From contig JAQFVV010006305.1 of NCBI GenBank assembly GCA_028023455.1, forward strand, positions 3,961,001-4,025,000: a stretch of DNA of 64,000 bases, written 5' to 3'. The translations under genes were made by a program, and so were the position numbers. Below, piece by piece: positions 48,961 through 60,461 of this stretch. Position 1 is the first letter of the stretch. Each line of letters begins with the position of its first letter. Origin of the DNA: Epiperipatus broadwayi (lineage: Eukaryota > Onychophora > Udeonychophora > Euonychophora > Peripatidae). The notes beneath the pieces were generated by a model, which saw only the letters and a list, made by a program, of their open reading frames with translations, did no database searches and was not told where the DNA came from.

Positions 48961-49490
48961 ATTGTATGATTTTTATTGTAGCAAAATTCTCCCTTAATTT
49001 AATTAAAACTACTTTCTTTTTGATAAAAAATGTGAATATAATTAAGCAGCCTTAATATTAACTACACATCAATAAATATTTAGAAAAACACATTGATGAA
49101 TAGAACTGAGTCATATAGTATTATTGATAAGAGGTACAACTTAAAAAATATTTTCTTAAAAGTTGATAAAAATTAGTGTTACCTGTTAAATTTACAATTA
49201 CCACAAATATCACTCTTTTCATAACAACGAATATAATTTATTTTTATAAATTATTTGTAACCATTTCAGTATCCCAGATTATTTTGTGCTAATTTATAAT
49301 ACTTTGATTTCTTATATAAGATTTCTGCAGTTAGCATCGTTAAAGAGCGATAGATTCAAAAGCTAAAGTTTTTGTCAATTACTAATGCAGAAAATAAGTC
49401 ATTTTGGTCAATAGAATGCAACTATCACAAGCAAACAGCAATTTGGATAATTGAATATTATTTACCTAGTAACTAATAATGATACCTTGA

Positions 49491-49561
49491 GCGTTGGTGG
49501 CCTAGCGGTTAGCATAGCTGCTTTCCAAGCAGCTGGCCCGGGTTCGCTTCCTGGTCAACAC
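49491..49561 (+). tRNA. tRNA-Gly(TCC)-like gene, probably a pseudogene
   Basis: 71 bases that follow tRNA-Gly(TCC) closely: acceptor strand gcgttgg, A box tagcggttagcata, a perfect anticodon stem gctgc/gcagc around the loop tttccaa (anticodon TCC), and B box ggttcgcttcc. Two stem pairs are broken: position 2 of the acceptor stem (C against A), and the middle pair of the T stem (cccgg against cctgg). There is no run of four T in the first bases downstream. A functional gene would normally keep these pairs, so a pseudogene or a tRNA-derived SINE head is more likely. Confidence 0.7.
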
Positions 49562-50879
49562 TTTGACTTATAAAAAACAACTAATAATGATAATTATTAT
49601 ATTTTTGACCTAATTATGCCTATATTCATGCAAAGAATGTTTGTCATCACTCATACCTTTATAAATTGGAAAATCCTTAAAATATTTTAATAATAGTTTA
49701 TAGAAAATAAAACTTGAACAATAATAAACCAAAATATTATCAAATATATATATTTAAAGCAATATATAGTCATATTTTTAAAACTGTATTAAAATATTCT
49801 ATGTTTTAAACAATAAGTCATATTTTGCAAATATTAAATAAACAATGCTGATTAAAATAATTGCTTTGAAATCATTCTTATTTGTATAAAACTTAATTAT
49901 ATTCTTTCATTATTAAAAAAAAAAGTTATATATATATTTACTGATGTTTTCTAAAATATCATATCTACCCTTCCCTGTACTTTCTGTTATTTGTTTGTTA
50001 GTTATAATGAGGATTCAATTTATAAAATTACCTTTTTATTTATTTTTATAAAACATTAAAAATATTTTAAGTTCTATCCTATTTCAATACGATTGTGTAT
50101 AATTATGAAAATAATTAAGCAATTTAATTGAAACAATATTTATTAACAATCATCAATTTAATGTTGAAAATAATAAAACAATACATTAAAAAAAGAAACT
50201 TTACATAAATATAATTATGAAAACAAAGTTCTTTAAAAATTATCTTTAATAAAACATTAAAATTAACTACTTAGTGTAATTGAATTTATTTATCAAGAAA
50301 ATAATTATTAAACATACAATAAATAATGATACATAATGGTGTCATATTTCATTTAAAAAATAAATAATCATGAAAATATTTTAAAAAAAAATCAAATAAT
50401 ATTTACAGAATTTTGCGAATTATAAAAAAGGCCAAACTTAATATAGGCATAGATATGAAACAAATAGTGAATAAGATAAATACGTGAAAAACATTAAAAT
50501 ACAGAGCTAGTGAAATATAGTCAGCTTAATAAACCATGCAATTCATACAGAGTCAAAATGTCAACTTTGAAAAATAGCTCTTTGAGATACGTAAATAAAA
50601 CCATATAAATAGTTAGAATAATACTATAATTTAGCTCTTCCCAGTTAAACATATATTTCAACTGCAATAATACTGCTAAACAACAAACCAGGTAAAATTT
50701 TCTTATGTTAGTCATTTTTAGTTAAATTTTATAATTGAAACTGATATCTTATTTTAAATTTTTTTTTTATAAATTAACATTTTATTCAATGACTCCAACA
50801 AAATAACAAAGTTTAACAAAGTAAAATTACAAAAATTAAATATTATTAAAAAATATTTTTTACTAATATGACTCTTGCA
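49562..50879. other. AT-rich non-coding stretch
   Basis: No gene seen. The frame at 50521-50715 (minus) has no family resemblance. The 3' terminus of the following hAT element should lie near 50.7-50.9 kb but no clear CAGTGG-type end is visible. Confidence 0.5.
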
Positions 50880-52620
50880 CCTGATGAGATTAAGTAAGAT
50901 CTTCAATCTTAGGTTCAAATGATGTTAACAAAAATCTGAGATCACATTTCTTCACAATATCCAGATGAATAGACTGTTTGGTTAAAAAAAAGAGGACTCA
51001 ACTTAATCCACATTCTGATAATAGGTTGTTGGAAATGCTACAATAAATAATTGTGATCTTCCCCAAAGTTGAGGATATTGGTTTGCAATTTCACAATTTA
51101 TCCAAAAGACATCCTGGTTATTTTTAAATCTAGCCTGAGCTGTACTAACATTTTGTAGCTCAATAATATTTTCTTGGAGCATAAACTCACATCAATTGCA
51201 TCTATTTTAAATAGATCTATTATTCATTCTGAAACTTCCATTTTCAAAATGTAGCAAAATTGAGATTCATGTCATTCCATAAATACTTAAAATGATTCAT
51301 ATATATAATAATGTCATCATCTTTTATTTCTTCCTTTTAAGATTTGAAGGACAGAAAGTAAGAAAATTCATGACATTCAATATTCATCCAAAATAGTTTT
51401 AGTTTACTCATAAATGATTGAATAATTCTTTTTGTTGATATAAGATTACTGTTTTTTCCTTGTAGTTTTTTGTTAAGAATATTCAATTTTTCAAAAATAT
51501 CTAATAGTTAAAATATATTATTTTTGAAAATTATAATTTATTCTTGAAATTGGTCATCCTCAATGAATAAAGTAATACTGTCCCAAAGAATTATAAAACA
51601 TCAGAGACAATTACCTTTTGATAGCCATCTGACTTCTGTGTGCAGAGCCAGAAGTTTCAAATCTTCATAATTGTCTTCACAAGATTGTTAGAACAAATGA
51701 TCTTGAAGAGCATTTGACTTAATACAATTAACAGCTTTTATCACAATAGACAGCATGTCATGCAATTTATCTTCTAACTTTTTAACAAGCAAACAGTGAT
51801 TTGCACAATGTATACAGAATACAGTAGGCACATCTTTTTTTAAAGAGCAATAAATCCTTTGTATTTGCCTGTCATAACAGCAGCACCATCTGTAGCACTG
51901 TCAATTATATTTCCTAATGGAATATTCTTTCATATGAAGTAATTACTTACTTCAGCAAAAAGTGATTCACCTTTAGTATCTGTTTTAACAAACAAGCAAA
52001 AAGCATTGCAAAAAGCATTTTTTGCTGAAGTTATTATCACCCATAAATCTGACATAAGCCAAAAAGTGCTTCATTGCACCTTAATATTGATTCATCTATT
52101 TGAACAGTAAACTTCTTAACTTTTAATTAAGAAATTAATTGTTCTTCCTTATTAATCATCATTTCTTTGATATGTCTTAATACAAATGAATTACTTAATG
52201 GGATGTTTTAAATAATTTTGGACACATTTTGGCACATAATAGTGAAAAGTACATCAGAAACAACAGGAATAACTTATTGTGTAAGGTTTTCCTGTTTTTG
52301 CAATCAACTTTGATATTTCATACAGCAACTAAACTTTTATGAACTTATTTGCCTTTTCACCAAACATTTGTTTTATCATTAATACCTTCTGAAATTCATC
52401 ACATAGTCTTTTAAAATATTCCAATGGTTTTTCTATTTTATCATGATATTTTGTTTCTAACTGAAATAGTAACTTCGATGCACATGCTATCATTTGTTAA
52501 TGTATTTTTACATATTAAACACAGTGGAATTGTGTTATCTTGCATTAATGGAATAAAACCATAAGAAAGATATTCCACAGAATACTGTCAACATTTTTTC
52601 TTTGCTGGAATAGCCATCAT
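50880..52620 (-). pseudogene. Decayed hAT transposase, ZBED5-like
   Basis: Minus-strand relic beginning MMAIPAKKKC (52620), then, after a stop, QYSVEYLSYGFIPLMQDNTI and PLCLICKNTLTNDSM (about 52590-52510): the BED finger with its C-x2-C intact, but its His half is lost in a deletion that joins it to later sequence. Core blocks: HCANHCLLVKKLEDKL with VIKAVNCIKSNALQ (about 51820-51700), then LLALHTEVRWLSKGNCL (about 51660-51600), the best-known signature of this hAT group. C-terminal LRFLLTSFEPKIEDLT (about 50945-50890). Many stops and shifts. The element end is at 53275. It is a second, independent relative of the element at 1191-3181 and likewise cannot be active. Confidence 0.85.
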
Positions 52621-53160
52621 TATCCTAATATCAAATTATAATTTTGATTATGAAAAAAAATTACAGTATTACAATTTTATTCACAGCACATTTTGTATCA
52701 TTAATTTTCTCCTCTGAAAGATAAAATACAAGTTTATGATAATGTTCTCATAACTGTCAAAACATAATGTTTTTTAAATTTTTAGAAACTATATACTTAA
52801 ACAAGAAAAAATGTAAAAATTACATTCATAAAATTGTTTTGTTTCTTTCAAGTCACAAGAATGTAAGAGAGATAAAAATGTTTTAAATTCTATTTTTCTA
52901 TATGTACTGGTATTTAATGAAATTACCGATTTCGTTAAATATTTTAAAGATAATAATAATCATTAAAGTGATGAATTATAGCTGTTGCTAATTTAGCTGC
53001 CATATATGAATTTTAAATTGGTTTTTTCATTATTACTAATGTTTGAAAAGTGGTAAAATTCACATGTATTTTATTTTGAAAGATATTACAAAATGAATTA
53101 AAAAACATCTGAAATTTTTAAAAATATAATTTATTTTAATAAAATTTATTCATATTTTTA

Positions 53161-53302
53161 ATATGCCCTCTTAGAAAGCCATATAGCTCCCCATTTTGAA
53201 TAAATTTTCTCATGATCTCTCTTAGATTTTCCTGTACCCCTTAGGGGGCCCCATGATTCCCATTGAGAACCACTGCAATAGGATTCCCCTTGAGATCCAC
53301 TG
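53161..53302 (-). repeat. hAT 5' terminal region, with duplicated terminus
   Basis: Minus strand from 53275 reads cagtggttctcaatgggaat followed by catggggccccctaagg, the typical terminal sequence of hAT elements of this group (CAGTGGTTCTCAA). Immediately outside lies a second, slightly different copy (cagtggatctcaaggggaat from 53302), so the last 27 bases are tandemly duplicated. Confidence 0.7.
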
Positions 53303-56300
53303 CTATAATTCTCACTTTCACTTTAAAATAGTTTTATAAAAATAAAGAAAACAGAATATTTATGAGTTTCTCGCATTTTCTACCATAGTTTTATAAAGAT
53401 GGTATTATTCATTAGTTAGTACATTATTTTTCCATTTCTTTTTTGACAATTATCTGATGTAAATTGATTTTAATATTTGATATTTAAAATATTTCTAAGA
53501 AAATGTTTGTTTACATGTTTCATATTAGAATAGTGCAAGTTTTCCAATTATTGAAATCTTAAAATTAAATTAATGTGAACAACATTAATAGCAGGAATTT
53601 AAATTTCTGGTGCTCTTTTGTATAGTTTTAAATGAATAATTATTAATAACTTCTATAAAGATTTTGACCAATAATATGTAAATATCACGTTTTGTAAATT
53701 TCGAAATTCCATGCAGCATAAATGATCAATAATTTCTTATTATTACATTTTTTTCTACTCCAACGCTATCTATTGTAAGATTACATAACTAATAAACATA
53801 ATAATATCATTTTTACTATTAGAAAGGCTACACAATTAAGAATGCCTCTTACCTCAAATCCATGTCCCTTGCAAGATACTATCTTTGCATTTGTTGGTTT
53901 AATTGTCGATTTGGTAAAATAATATATTATTGTTAATGACTGATTGTTAAATTTGTTAATTTAAAAGTGTTTTGTTTTTGTTTGATAGAGGAAGTGATAG
54001 TTGAGCTATGATCCATAAACTTTGAACATTAAAGTCTGCAACTTTATCATTGAACTAAACCACAAGGGCATTAAATCAGTTATTAAATAGTTTTCAAAAA
54101 AATTATGTAATAATGCATAATTAAAAAATATTTTATTTTAAACATCCATCTAAAAATAGTTTTTATAAATTAAATTAATGTAATTTAATATATACATTGC
54201 CCATATTCTTTTACTGATACAAACTAAACATTAAAAATATATTTTCTAAACTTTCTATTTAGAAAGGTATATAACCTTTGGGATCTTGAATATAAAAGTA
54301 ACCTATGAAAAATTAATAACGTCTAACTCATTGAAACCTACAGAAACGTTTTAAAACTTTCTTTTTTTAAAAAAAAAGTAGAAAAACAAAACTAACTCTA
54401 TGTTTTGAATTCACTCAGCTGGCAATAAATATATTTAAAATTAAAGAAGTTTATCATAAATTATCTTTAACTTTACCTATTTTATCATTAATTATTATAA
54501 TTATTTTAACATTAAAAAATATTGAAAGATTAAACCCAATATCATAAACATCTTAACTTTTTAAAATGAAAAAAATTACATCTCAAAATAATCTACAAAT
54601 TGTATGTATATAATTAAAAAAATCACCAGTTGTCCTTAAACAGAACCATGAATAAAATACACAACTATGATAGAACCTCTAAAATACTCAGCACTAGTAA
54701 ACAATATTTGTACAAATAATTGATTCTGTAGAATTATGTTAGAATCCTCAAATTGTTCTGAATAATGAAGCAGAATTACAAACATGCCCAACAATTATAA
54801 AGTAATAGTACTGATTTTATATACATGGATTATTAGTTTATTGATACTAATTACACAGAATGCCACTGTGTGAATAAGATGCACTTGTGGGCATGCCACA
54901 TTTCAGTACCCCTAGTTCCATAAACAATGACAGCCTGAGAGTGGTATGACAGCACAAGATCTTGCATTTATCAAGGCCTGGGCATGCACTATTTATATCT
55001 TTTGTGAAAATCAAAAAATAAAACATTTTATTATATGCTAAAAGAAACTATGTTTCCTTTTTTTTTTTTTGCCAAAACTATATAATTGGTAAGTCCTACA
55101 ATGAATATCATATGCAAAATAATATAATTGTAGCACTGATTATGCAGTAATGCAGCTTTTTCAGTTATACTATTTTACCTAAATGTTTTGGAAAGTTCTA
55201 ATCATATTAATGTGAATTCAACATAGAACAAGAACAAATCCGTTTGTTAGCATTTTTATGTATTAAATCAGAATTCACAATGTTATTAACAGATTCACAA
55301 TAAAGCATTGAAAAAATAAAATATATTTTTATATATTATATGCATTTTATTTTATTTTCTCAAATATTGATTTCAAATCATTTTTTAATAAGCAATTATT
55401 TAAACATTATAAGTATCAATTTGCACAATTTTAATATATGTCTACTTTTGAGTAAGATAATTTATTTTTTTAAGTATCTAAATATTTTTATCATATGAAA
55501 AAGATCTCCCACACTCAGCCTATAAAATAAAATTAATTAAAATAAAATGCATTTTATAAAATTTGACTTAACAAAAAACACAGCTGAATATTAAAAAATA
55601 TAATTTTTTACACTGTTGTTATTTTTATATTAACTCTCCTGACTTTGGTGGTAGCAATATGATAAATAATGATCAGCTTTAACAAAATCAACTCTAACCG
55701 ACATATTAATTAGTAAAAAATAACTTATCTTTACTTCTGTTTGATTTGGAATCATTCATACACAATTTGATATGTTTTCTAATAGCAAATTTTTTGTAAG
55801 CTTGTTATTTCAGTACAAAACCTTAGTCATGTTATATAATCAGGTATCTAGGGATTTTAAGGAGTTATTTTAGATTTACTTAAGGGAAGAAATTTTCACA
55901 CTGACATTGTTTATTCAATAAATTTTTAGAAGCTATTACACCATGTCTTGCACTTTCTTTTTGTTTAATTACAATAAGCATAAAAAATTAAATAATTCAT
56001 TTCTTCCACTAAAATATATAAATAAATTTGTAAGCACTTTCCCAATAGAATGGTTACAAGAGATGTTGCATAGTTGTTACAATCAACAGTTGCACATTAA
56101 ATGATAATACCATTTTAATAAAATGGACACAATATCTTTTTTAAAAAATGTTTTTTTCCACTCATTTTCTTTTCCTTGATTTAGAATATCATGTGTTGGA
56201 TAATTTTATGGATCAATTACAAATAAAAGTTAATTACAAATTTCTATGACTGTCCAAATTCAATGAAAAGCAAATTAGTAAAACATGTCTATAGTAGTAA

Positions 56301-56533
56301 AAAACAAATATATTTTTTAAAAAAAAAAGATAATACCAAGGTTAAAAAAAATAAAAAGTAAGATGGCATTGAAATAGAACCCCAAAGCCAATGCTACAAG
56401 TCCTGATACTCTAACTCTACAGCCATACCAAAAGCATGACAAAAAAGTTTCTAAAATATGACTGCTGAATAAAATGATCTATTACACACAATTATTATAA
56501 TGTTTTAATAATAATAGTAGATTACTCAACTAC
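53303..56533. other. AT-rich stretch with two weak tRNA-like patches
   Basis: No gene. On the minus strand 54072-53990 reads ggtttagttcaatgataaag and, 30 bases on, atggatcatagc, which recalls A and B boxes. On the minus strand 56445-56345 reads tggctgtagagttagagtat and later ggggttctatttc, similarly. Both are too degraded to call more than possible SINE heads. Confidence 0.4.
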
Positions 56534-56720
56534 ACATGCACTTTACAGATCAAACAATTTTTAATGAATACTCTCCTTTCCAAACTCAAGATAAAGTCTT
56601 TTTAAAAGATAGAATGGGTGAAAAAGATAGAGTGATTCATTCTATCTTTTAAAAAGACTTTATCTTGTGTTTGGAAAGGAGAGTATTCATTAAAAAGTGT
56701 TCAATCTGTAAAGCACATGT
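56534..56720. mobile_element. Foldback MITE-like element, family C, copy 2
   Basis: Inverted repeat of about 187 bp, arms acatgcactttacagat...tctatctttt and the inverse, with a loop near 56617-56635. The core tgaatactctcctttcc with caagataaagtcttttt matches the arm of 2041-2381. No coding capacity. Confidence 0.75.
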
Positions 56721-56966
56721 TCAGTGGAATATTTTACTATTATTATTAGAATTTATAATATCATGCTGTATAAATAAAATATTTGTTATATAATGTTTTA
56801 AATAAATTTATTTTTAAAATAAATTATTAATAATAATTGTATTTATATATTAAACCATTTCCATCATTTAAAAGTATTGAATCACTTTTAAAAATTTAAC
56901 TTTATTTAAATTTTCAAAGTAGATTCAACTGTTAATAATATCATACAGGTTAGTGTATATATATAT

Positions 56967-57005
56967 ATATTGTAACGTTTATTTATATACAAAACGTTAC
57001 AATAT
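56967..57005. repeat. Small hairpin inside a TA run
   Basis: attgtaacgttt and its near-inverse aaaacgttacaat around a loop of about 10 bases, with TA dinucleotides on both sides. It stands just before the left arm of the Penelope element. Confidence 0.7.
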
Positions 57006-57068
57006 ATATATATAGGTATTACTCTCCTCTCTTCTTTAGATGTTGCTGACCTGACTAGTAGCAATACT

Positions 57069-57150
57069 AGCATGGGAATCAAACCTAGACCCTTAAATTC
57101 TTGATTACTGAATTTTAAGGTAAGGCTCTAACCAACTGATCATCCTGCCA
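57069..57150 (-). other. tRNA-Leu-like segment in Penelope left arm
   Basis: Minus strand reads ggcaggatgatcagttggtt with agagcc (A box), ccttaaaattcagtaatcaa, atttaagggtctagg and gtttgattccc (B box). The part after the A box resembles tRNA-Leu(TAA), including the ttaa of the anticodon loop and a long variable arm. The right-arm partner is 59430-59510. Both Penelope elements carry it at the same site, which argues that it belongs to the element and is not a chance SINE insertion. Confidence 0.5.
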
Positions 57151-57213
57151 ATGGCAATACTCAGTAAAAATTTCATATACTTATCTATGAGATTTCACCT
57201 GATTTCTACTTTT

Positions 57214-57219
57214 CTATAC

Positions 57220-57253
<34 letters not shown>

Positions 57254-57283
57254 GTATAGATATATATATATATATATATATAT
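57214..57283. repeat. (TA)n block with inverted flanks
   Basis: ctatacatta, a TA run, taatgtatag, then a second TA run: a perfect inverted structure of about 50 bases that would extrude easily. Confidence 0.85.
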
Positions 57284-58102
57284 TCATTCTAGGTTAATTT
57301 ATGAGATTATTCACCACTGTCATATGAGCAGTGTCTTTAAATTTTCATCTTCATACCTTTTCCTCTCTATTCAAAATTTACGTATCTTTCCAATTGGTAA
57401 ATATATGGTCTGCTATCTTAGACACAACTGCTTTCTCTCTATTTATCAACAGTTTGTGATTTTGAAATTGCTTTTGAAGGGGTGACAGGTGTTACCAATA
57501 TACTACATTCTTCCACATTAACATGGTATTTCATAGATACATGTTTTTAGTTTTCAGAATTTCAAGTTTAACCTTTGCAGATGTTGTAATTACTCATATT
57601 GTGATACATCTAACAGATGCTAAAATTTCTATTGTTAAAAATAAATTAAACTTTGCCACCATACCAAGTAATATACCTTTATTATATATAATGCCAGAGA
57701 CTGAGGAAGTCACTCAAAAATTGCTTTTAGAAGAAGCAGCAGAATTACACTGGAGAATAAAAAGAGCACTTGAAAAGCAACAAAAATTATAGTCAAACAT
57801 ATCCTATGAAAAGAGGAAAGTGATTAAATTTAAATCTTCTCCACTACCAAAGGCAATGCAACAGTTATAATGGATATAACTGGTAATGGCAACAAAATAC
57901 AAAACTCATCACAGCAAGCCAATATAGAAAAGTGGCAAAAAATCCAATACTGAGTACAGAAACAAAGTTGCAACCATTACCCAGAAAGCATCACAAATAC
58001 TTCAGTGATTCAGAAAAAAATAAACTAACATCATATTCCAGTAACATTCTCCATATTTATGGTCTACATAAAATCCATATAAAATATGTTCCATAAGATC
58101 TG

Positions 58103-58770
58103 TTGTTAATTCTAAAAATTCACTTTGCCAAAATTTGTCAAGATTTCTTCTCAAAAGTTCTTAGTCCTTTGGCATATAAGACTTTGTCTTTTGTCAGGGA
58201 TTTTAGACATTTTGTGCAATTAATCAAGAACATAAAAATTGATAGAATTGATGTACTAGTAAGCTTTGATGTGGAAAGTTTATTTACAAATGTACCATGT
58301 GAAGAAGTATTGTCTTTTGTAAGAAAAATATTAAATGGTGATAGTAGCTTAAAAACTAGAACAACTCTTCCTACTGAAAGTACAATGGAACTATTAACAT
58401 TCTGCTCACAAAATAAATAAAAAATGGCTATGGGCTCATCACTGATTAGCAATATTTACATGGAAGAACTTAAAAGCACAGCCATAAAGGTTACCATATA
58501 TCTACCTAAAGTTTGATACATTTGTTATATAGCCACATGGTGGAGCATTACTACAAACTTTCTGGAAACATATCAACTACATATGCCTTTCAATTAAATT
58601 GACAATAGAAGTCAGAACAAGAACAAAATTTAGCATTCTTAGACAATCTTGTGACAAGACTCCCTCATGGCAAAGTCAGAACTACAGTTTACAGAAAACC
58701 CACACATATAAGAAAATAGAATATACATGCAATCACATCAGAAACACAAAATATGGAGTTATACTATTAC
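58103..58770 (+). pseudogene. Penelope-like reverse transcriptase relic
   Basis: Motif A block RIDVLVSFDVESLFTNVP (58240-58293) is typical of Penelope reverse transcriptases (V-S-F-D-V-x-S-L-F-T). The frame stops at 58420, then MAMGSSLISNIYMEEL (58424-58471) corresponds to the A-M-G-S-P...N-x-F-M-E-E motif. At 58509-58540 the expected Y-V-D-D-T-F-V-I-W-P-H-G block reads KFDTFVI, stop, PHG: the first catalytic Asp is lost and a Trp has become a stop. Further on KTHTYKKIEYTCNHI (about 58695-58740) matches the R-K-P-T-H-T-D segment. The first part of the domain is missing or unrecognisable. No activity is possible. Confidence 0.75.
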
Positions 58771-58989
58771 TATGGAACAGAGCAAAAAAAAAAACGTTCA
58801 GAAACCAGTGATTTGAAAAATAAAAAAATCTACATAGAACAAACTCTTATGAAAAATGGTTATCCATCAGCTGTTATTAAGAAAACCTTAAATATATAAC
58901 AAAAAGAACCATCTAAAAGAAAAGAATTATTGTTACAGTAGTGTATCTACACATACCAAAAATAGCAGACAGAATTTAAAAAAACCTGC

Positions 58990-59325
58990 ACTCAATATAA
59001 CATTAAAACAGCTTCTTGCATCTACAAAGCCTGAACTTGAATTCCTGAAAAGCAAAAACTGCATTTATGAATTAACATGTGAATGTGGAAGAATGTATAT
59101 TGGTGAAACCTGTTGCCCCATTGAAAAGTATTTACAACAGCACAAACTGATGATATGAATAGAGATAGCAGAAGTGTCTAAGATAACATATCATGTACAT
59201 GCCAATGAACATGTGATCAATTGGGAAATTATAAAACATTGAATAGGAAGGAAAAGGTACAAACATAACAATTCAAAGAAGCTGTTCATATGACAATGAT
59301 GAATAATTGCATAGGACAACCTATT
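58990..59325 (+). pseudogene. GIY-YIG endonuclease relic of Penelope-like element
   Basis: Reads EFLKSKNCIYELTCECGRMY then IGETCCPIEKYLQQHK (59038-59146), which keeps the I-Y...C-x-C-x-x-x-Y-I-G-E-T core of the Penelope endonuclease. A stop follows, and then the region homologous to 16670-16860. The conserved Arg expected after the core reads Lys. The antisense image is at 57290-57600. The enzyme would nick DNA for integration; this copy is dead. Confidence 0.75.
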
Positions 59326-59429
59326 GTAACTATAAATTATATATGAACACCACTAACAAACTTTGCTCTTAGAAAAAAAGTGGAGAAATCAAAAAGATAA
59401 GTATATTAAATTTCTATTAACTGTTGCCT

Positions 59430-59510
59430 TTGGCAAGATAGCCCAGTTGGTTAGAGCATTAATTTAAAATTCAATATTTAAGAATCTAAGTGTCCTGGTT
59501 CATGAAACAT
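59430..59510 (+). other. tRNA-like segment in Penelope right arm
   Basis: ggcaagatagcccagttggtt with agagcatt forms a very good A box (59433-59460), then taatttaaaattcaatattt and a B box degraded to gtcctggttcatg. Inverse partner of 57069-57150. Confidence 0.5.
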
Positions 59511-59699
59511 TGTGCATATACTAAACTGTGTACGATTATTAGCAGTTGAATGTACTTTGAAAATTTAAATAAAGTTAAATTTTTCTAAAGACATTCAATA
59601 TTTTATATTAGATGATAAAAATAGTGCAATATATGAATACAACTAAAATACCATCATCATAAACCTTCAGAAAAATATTAAAGTAATGATTCATTTTTT

Positions 59700-60250
59700 A
59701 CATAAATTAGGATGTTTAAATAAGTATAATTCAGAAATCTAAACATTTTCATTTACATTTAATATTTTATTAATTATCATAGTGAAAATGACTCAACTCT
59801 ATTTGGTTTAGTGCAATGGAAGACAATATAATATTTACTAAATTTCAAACAATTGTCAAAAGTCTGAGTAAAAAGTAATTCCTTTATACTTAAATAAAAA
59901 AAATATTTGCAATTGAAATGTGTTTCTTACAATAGAGTGAGACTTAGAAATCTAACATTTTCACTTGCATATAAATTTTATTATTTATCATAGCAAAAAA
60001 AAAAAAAAGCCTATCTGTTCACTGTATCCCAAGGGTAGAGTATATAATATTTAATATATTTTTAAACAATTTAAATAAAAAAGTAATCCTCTTATATTTA
60101 AATAAAAAACATTTACAATTAGAAAGTGTTTCTTACACTGGAATAATTCATAAATCTGAGCATTTTCGATAATGTGTTTCTAACAATTGAATGGTACTTG
60201 AATCTAAGCATTTTCATTTACTTATTGCTGCAATTTCATTAATGAAGCAT
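59700..60250. repeat. Diverged tandem repeat, unit about 210-220 bp
   Basis: The phrase aatct(a)aacattttcatttacat...attatcatag recurs at about 59735, 59950 and, shortened, at 60160 and 60205. Gtgtttcttacaat recurs at 59920, 60127 and 60173. Copies are clearly diverged, so the array is old. It begins where the Penelope element ends. Confidence 0.55.
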
Positions 60251-60461
60251 TTTTATGTCCTGTACATCCTACACCTCCCCCCCCCCATTTGACAGCCTTT
60301 ACACAATAAAAGACAAATAAGCACTGGTTTTTACACATAAGTAATAATGCTTTTATAAAAAGCATACCTTCATAAAAGAAAATTAACAATACTTAAAAAC
60401 AGAAGAAAATGGAAAATACCTTTTTCCTTTTCGTTTTTTATGTTGTACTAATCCTTCGAAA
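60251..60461. other. Short flank with a C homopolymer
   Basis: A run of nine C at about 60277. The word cttcataaaagaa at 60368-60380 is repeated at 61134-61146, just outside the palindrome on the other side. Confidence 0.6.

Larger units (their letters stand above)
57016..59672 (+). mobile_element. Penelope-like element with inverted arms, RT present
   Basis: Left arm 57016-57600 is the diverged reverse complement of 59030-59500 in the right arm; for example ttcttccacattaacatggt near 57510 against the inverse of 59073-59092. Between them lies a reverse transcriptase (about 58100-58760), followed by the GIY-YIG endonuclease (about 59000-59320). The layout antisense 3' end, RT, EN, sense 3' end is thus the same as at 14485-17303, where the middle is deleted. 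A (TA)n block at 57214-57283 interrupts the left arm. Penelope-like elements are known for inverted or direct terminal repeats, so the overall plan agrees with the family. Confidence 0.75.
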
